Shown: positions 5,540 through 7,848 of the stretch, in pieces
Position numbering within the stretch: the stretch's first letter is position 1
How the letters are laid out: every line of letters begins with the position of its first letter
NCBI GenBank assembly: GCA_900754385.1
Contig: CAAECP010000196.1
Span: 1 to 7,848 of the forward strand
DNA length: 7,848 nucleotides
Source: an uncultured Collinsella sp.
Lineage (GTDB): Bacteria; Actinomycetota; Coriobacteriia; Coriobacteriales; Coriobacteriaceae
Direction of reading: 5' to 3'
Made by a program: the position numbers and the translations under genes
Notes under the pieces: model-generated
What the model saw: the letters and a program-made list of their open reading frames with translations, nothing else
What the model was told of the DNA's origin: nothing
The model's database searches: none

Positions 5540-6331
5540 CTAAATATCCCCTCGGTTCTCAAAATCCGATTCCCAGTAATTAAATCCGCGCAGGTAGGCG
5601 GTCTTTTCGTAACACAGGCAGTACTTGGAGACCGCCGTGAGCTCGGCCGCGCCCGGCGGCACCATATCGCGCACCAGCTGCGGGCAAAACTCCGTAAACT
5701 TGACCTCCATCACCAGCTTGCCGGGCTCCAGGACCGGCAGCGCGGGCAGCGTCGCGTCAAAGATGTCGAAGCTTCCCACCGCGGCACGCACGTTGCTATC
5801 AAAGGTAATGCGCACGGTGCCCTCGTCCATCACCCACGGCTCGCGCTCGTAGTCCACGATGGTCCGCGGGCGCATCATGTTGCAGATGCACTCGATGTAG
5901 AACTCGCGACAGAGGGGATAGGGGCTCCTCAGCAAAAAGTCGTAGTCTCCGGCCAGAATCTGTTCAAACTCGCCGCGCGTGAGCGGCGCGTCCTCCTTGT
6001 AGATCCAGCTACCGTACTTCTTTTTACGCTCGAGCTTAATCACCTTGTCGCTGCCGTTATAGATGCGCACGCGATACTTTTTGCGCATAAGAATGCCGGC
6101 GTCTTTTTCATCGTAGGCCGAGTTGCAGTAGTCGTCAAAGTACAGGCTGCGAATGGTATAGCCGCCCGCCTGCGCATGCTTGTCTAGCTTGAAAACCGGC
6201 GCCATGCGGCAGGCCAGCGCGGCGTGCTCACCCTCGTTAATGAGATATTTGAGCTCGTGGCGGTAACGCTCCTGCGTGGCACGCACAGGCGGAGCCGCCA
6301 AGCGCTCAAGCAGCGCGCTAGCCTTCCTCAT
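5540..6331 (-). CDS. VTC-domain polyphosphate polymerase
   Basis: A 263-residue protein made almost entirely of the VTC catalytic tunnel domain, which in the characterised yeast Vtc4 makes inorganic polyphosphate from ATP. Tunnel residues typical of the fold are visible: RHELKY at 24-29 (ExK), IRSLYFDD at 60-67, RKKYRVRIY at 83-91, KLERKKKYG at 99-107, a VRITFD strand at 173-178, MEVKF at 208-212 (Glu209, Lys211) and SKY at 235-237. There is no SPX domain and no membrane segment, so it is probably a cytosolic enzyme recruited to the membrane. It overlaps the 3' end of the CotH-like gene by 14 bp, with GGAGG (6338-6342) 6 nt before its ATG. It ends 3 nt before the DUF4956 gene. Polyphosphate synthesis is inferred from fold and motifs; other triphosphate-tunnel chemistry is possible. 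Confidence 0.88.
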   Translation of the reverse strand: MRKASALLERLAAPPVRATQERYRHELKYLINEGEHAALACRMAPVFKLDKHAQAGGYTIRSLYFDDYCNSAYDEKDAGILMRKKYRVRIYNGSDKVIKLERKKKYGSWIYKEDAPLTRGEFEQILAGDYDFLLRSPYPLCREFYIECICNMMRPRTIVDYEREPWVMDEGTVRITFDSNVRAAVGSFDIFDATLPALPVLEPGKLVMEVKFTEFCPQLVRDMVPPGAAELTAVSKYCLCYEKTAYLRGFNYWESDFENRGDI

Positions 6332-7848
6332 ACGTGTCCTCCACGACCTTACCGCCGTCTTGCACGTAAAAACACTTCATGCCGTAGTGCTTGCCGTCGT
6401 CGGTCACATAGTAGTCAAACGCATCTTGCGTATAGCCGTCTGAGTTGGTGGCGCGCACGCGCACAAAATACTGGCCGGCATCGGGCGCATCGCAGGTCAC
6501 TTCGGGCAGCAGCACGTCCTCGGCCTTAAAAAGCACGTCGCTTATGGCATAGTCGCGCGCCAGCTCCACGGTATAGCGAATGTCACGCGCCTTAAAGTCG
6601 TAGGACGCATCCCAGTTAATGCGCAGCTTACCGTTATCGATCTGCGGCACGCCAATGTAGAACGGCATGGGCTTTTTATAGCTCTCGCAGTAGCTCTTAT
6701 AGTTCTCCTCGATCTCGGAGGGAATCGCCGCGGCGATCTGCTCGTATTGGTCCTTGGTGACAGGCAGATTGTCGATATCGGGCGAGGCAAAAACCAGGGA
6801 TTCGGTAACCTCGCGATAATGTTTGATCATCTTGGCAAGACGTGCCTCGGTCATATACGAGCGCAGGTCCTTTACGGCGCGGTCGAGCTCGCTGCGGAAC
6901 GATTTGCTACGCATTGCACGATTGAATAGCACGTTGCCCCAGTAGTTGCTTACGCCGCGCTCCCAGCTCGCATAGTCCGAAAAGCCGGTCAGAGACAGCT
7001 CCAGCTTGCGCAGCATGCCGTCGTTGTCCCAATCGAGGATGTACCACGTATTGGAGTTGAGCGGGCTATACAGATAGCAGTTACGGTTCTGCGTATCGCA
7101 GTTGCCCGTCAGGAGCTGAAACGCCAGCCAATAGACCAGGTTCTCGGTATCAAAGTAGGTGTCGAGCACATCGTCGATCTTTTGCGTATCGTCGTTGAGC
7201 GCCTCGAGCATCTCGATAAGCTTGGTGTGGTCCGAGTCTCCCTTGATCTCGAGCATGCCCTCAAAGTTTGCCTGGTTGTAGTCTGGGTCGTCGGCAAGTT
7301 TAATGGTGTCCTCGTAGCGGCGGAAATCGAAGCTGTTCACCTTGTACAGGTGCCCGCTCTTATCCAGGCCATGTGCCTTGAGCGCCGTCTTGTTGAGCTG
7401 CTCCACCTGCGTAAACAGGCCGTAGTCCTCAAAGGTATCGTTGGACTTTTCGGTCTGATCGCACACCCAAAGATGCACAAACTGCGTGCGCAGGCCCATC
7501 ATCTGGGGGATTCCGCGGATAAGGTCGTAGGCCATCTTGTTGCGAAAACGCATACCCTCGCCCATGTGCTTGTTGAGCGCAATCGCGCGCTGCTGGCGCC
7601 AGGTACCCTTGCCCTTTTTGAGCTCCACCTTGTAATTCTTTTGCGAGTTCATGCTCGATGTCTGACCGCGCACCTGCACGGTAGCATTGGGCGCTTCCTC
7701 GCCATAGCCAACCTCGCCGGCCGCCGGGCCGTCTTCGTCGCCCGCCTGCAAAAGGCCCATTACCGGCTCTTCGGTGGTTTCTGTGGGAGAGATTCCGGCA
7801 TAGGCCCAGCTCAGCGGGCGAAAACAACGATCTGGAACTGAAACGGCC
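6318..7848 (-). CDS. CotH kinase-like protein with C-terminal fibronectin III-like domain, 5' end outside window
   Basis: The frame is open to the right edge, so the N-terminus is missing; about 509 residues are visible. Residues are counted from the in-frame Met at 7760. ATVQVRGQTSS at 26-36 and NYKVELKK at 42-49 form the N-lobe, where Lys44 is a candidate ATP-binding lysine. GNCDTQNRN at 219-227 resembles the catalytic loop (Asp222, Asn227), and DWDND at 243-247 resembles the metal-binding DFG-equivalent. CotH of Bacillus is an atypical protein kinase. Residues about 365-455 (PQIDNGKLRINWD...GQYFVRVRATNSDGYTQDAF) look like a fibronectin III-type beta-sandwich, a layout common in extracellular CotH proteins of gut Firmicutes. 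Whether a signal peptide is present cannot be seen. It is the first visible gene of a tight operon with the VTC and DUF4956 genes. The name does not imply spore coats, because the likely host does not sporulate. Confidence 0.88.
   Translation of the reverse strand, partial: AVSVPDRCFRPLSWAYAGISPTETTEEPVMGLLQAGDEDGPAAGEVGYGEEAPNATVQVRGQTSSMNSQKNYKVELKKGKGTWRQQRAIALNKHMGEGMRFRNKMAYDLIRGIPQMMGLRTQFVHLWVCDQTEKSNDTFEDYGLFTQVEQLNKTALKAHGLDKSGHLYKVNSFDFRRYEDTIKLADDPDYNQANFEGMLEIKGDSDHTKLIEMLEALNDDTQKIDDVLDTYFDTENLVYWLAFQLLTGNCDTQNRNCYLYSPLNSNTWYILDWDNDGMLRKLELSLTGFSDYASWERGVSNYWGNVLFNRAMRSKSFRSELDRAVKDLRSYMTEARLAKMIKHYREVTESLVFASPDIDNLPVTKDQYEQIAAAIPSEIEENYKSYCESYKKPMPFYIGVPQIDNGKLRINWDASYDFKARDIRYTVELARDYAISDVLFKAEDVLLPEVTCDAPDAGQYFVRVRATNSDGYTQDAFDYYVTDDGKHYGMKCFYVQDGGKVVEDTYEEG

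Noticed and set aside
4877..6187. 436-codon plus-strand open frame across two genes
   Set aside because: Antisense to both the DUF4956 and VTC genes; its His/Arg-rich product has no domain.
7758..7760. Met at 7760 as the start of the CotH-like gene
   Set aside because: The frame stays open to the right edge, no Shine-Dalgarno precedes this ATG, and CotH proteins usually have more sequence before this point; treated as a 5'-truncated gene.
1..7848. CRISPR array, tRNA, rRNA or insertion sequence
   Set aside because: I saw no regularly spaced repeats, tRNA-like cloverleaf, rRNA sequence or transposase gene. The only repeats are operators, hairpins and the element at 4700-4864.

Overview
This GC-rich window carries a sugar-utilisation locus and part of an envelope/polyphosphate locus, all on the minus strand. 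The gene types and codon use (GC-rich but with frequent TTT and GAT) suggest a Gram-positive gut actinobacterium of the Coriobacteriia, most likely Collinsella or a relative. That assignment is inference from gene content and style, not from a marker gene.

Layout in the direction of transcription, from the right edge to the left. (1) 7848-4871 holds a tight three-gene operon: a CotH kinase-like protein (its 5' end is outside the window), a VTC-domain polyphosphate polymerase overlapping it by 14 bp, and a DUF4956 integral membrane protein 3 bp further on. (2) 4870-4613 is an intergenic stretch with several hairpins and short direct repeats, possibly a repeated element or structured RNA. It also holds the promoter region of the next gene, with a LacI-type operator. 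(3) 4612-3632 encodes a LacI/GalR-family repressor. (4) 3631-3450 is a regulatory region with two identical-core LacI-type operators on either side of an AT-rich -10-like element. (5) 3449-2049 encodes a sucrose-type PTS EIIBC permease. (6) 1941-409 encodes a GH32 sucrose-6-phosphate hydrolase, followed by a strong intrinsic terminator at 331-371. (7) 314-1 is the start of an unrecognised gene running off the left edge.

The sugar genes form a complete local circuit. The permease imports and phosphorylates sucrose, probably using a phosphodonor EIIA encoded elsewhere. The hydrolase cleaves sucrose-6-phosphate to glucose-6-phosphate and fructose. The repressor probably controls the permease/hydrolase genes and its own gene through three related 14-bp operators that share the same core.

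The CotH-VTC-DUF4956 operon is the least understood part. The VTC protein has only the catalytic tunnel domain, with no SPX and no membrane domain, and it sits next to a separate multi-spanning membrane protein. One possible reading is a split, membrane-coupled polyphosphate system linked to a secretory-type kinase; this is a hypothesis only.
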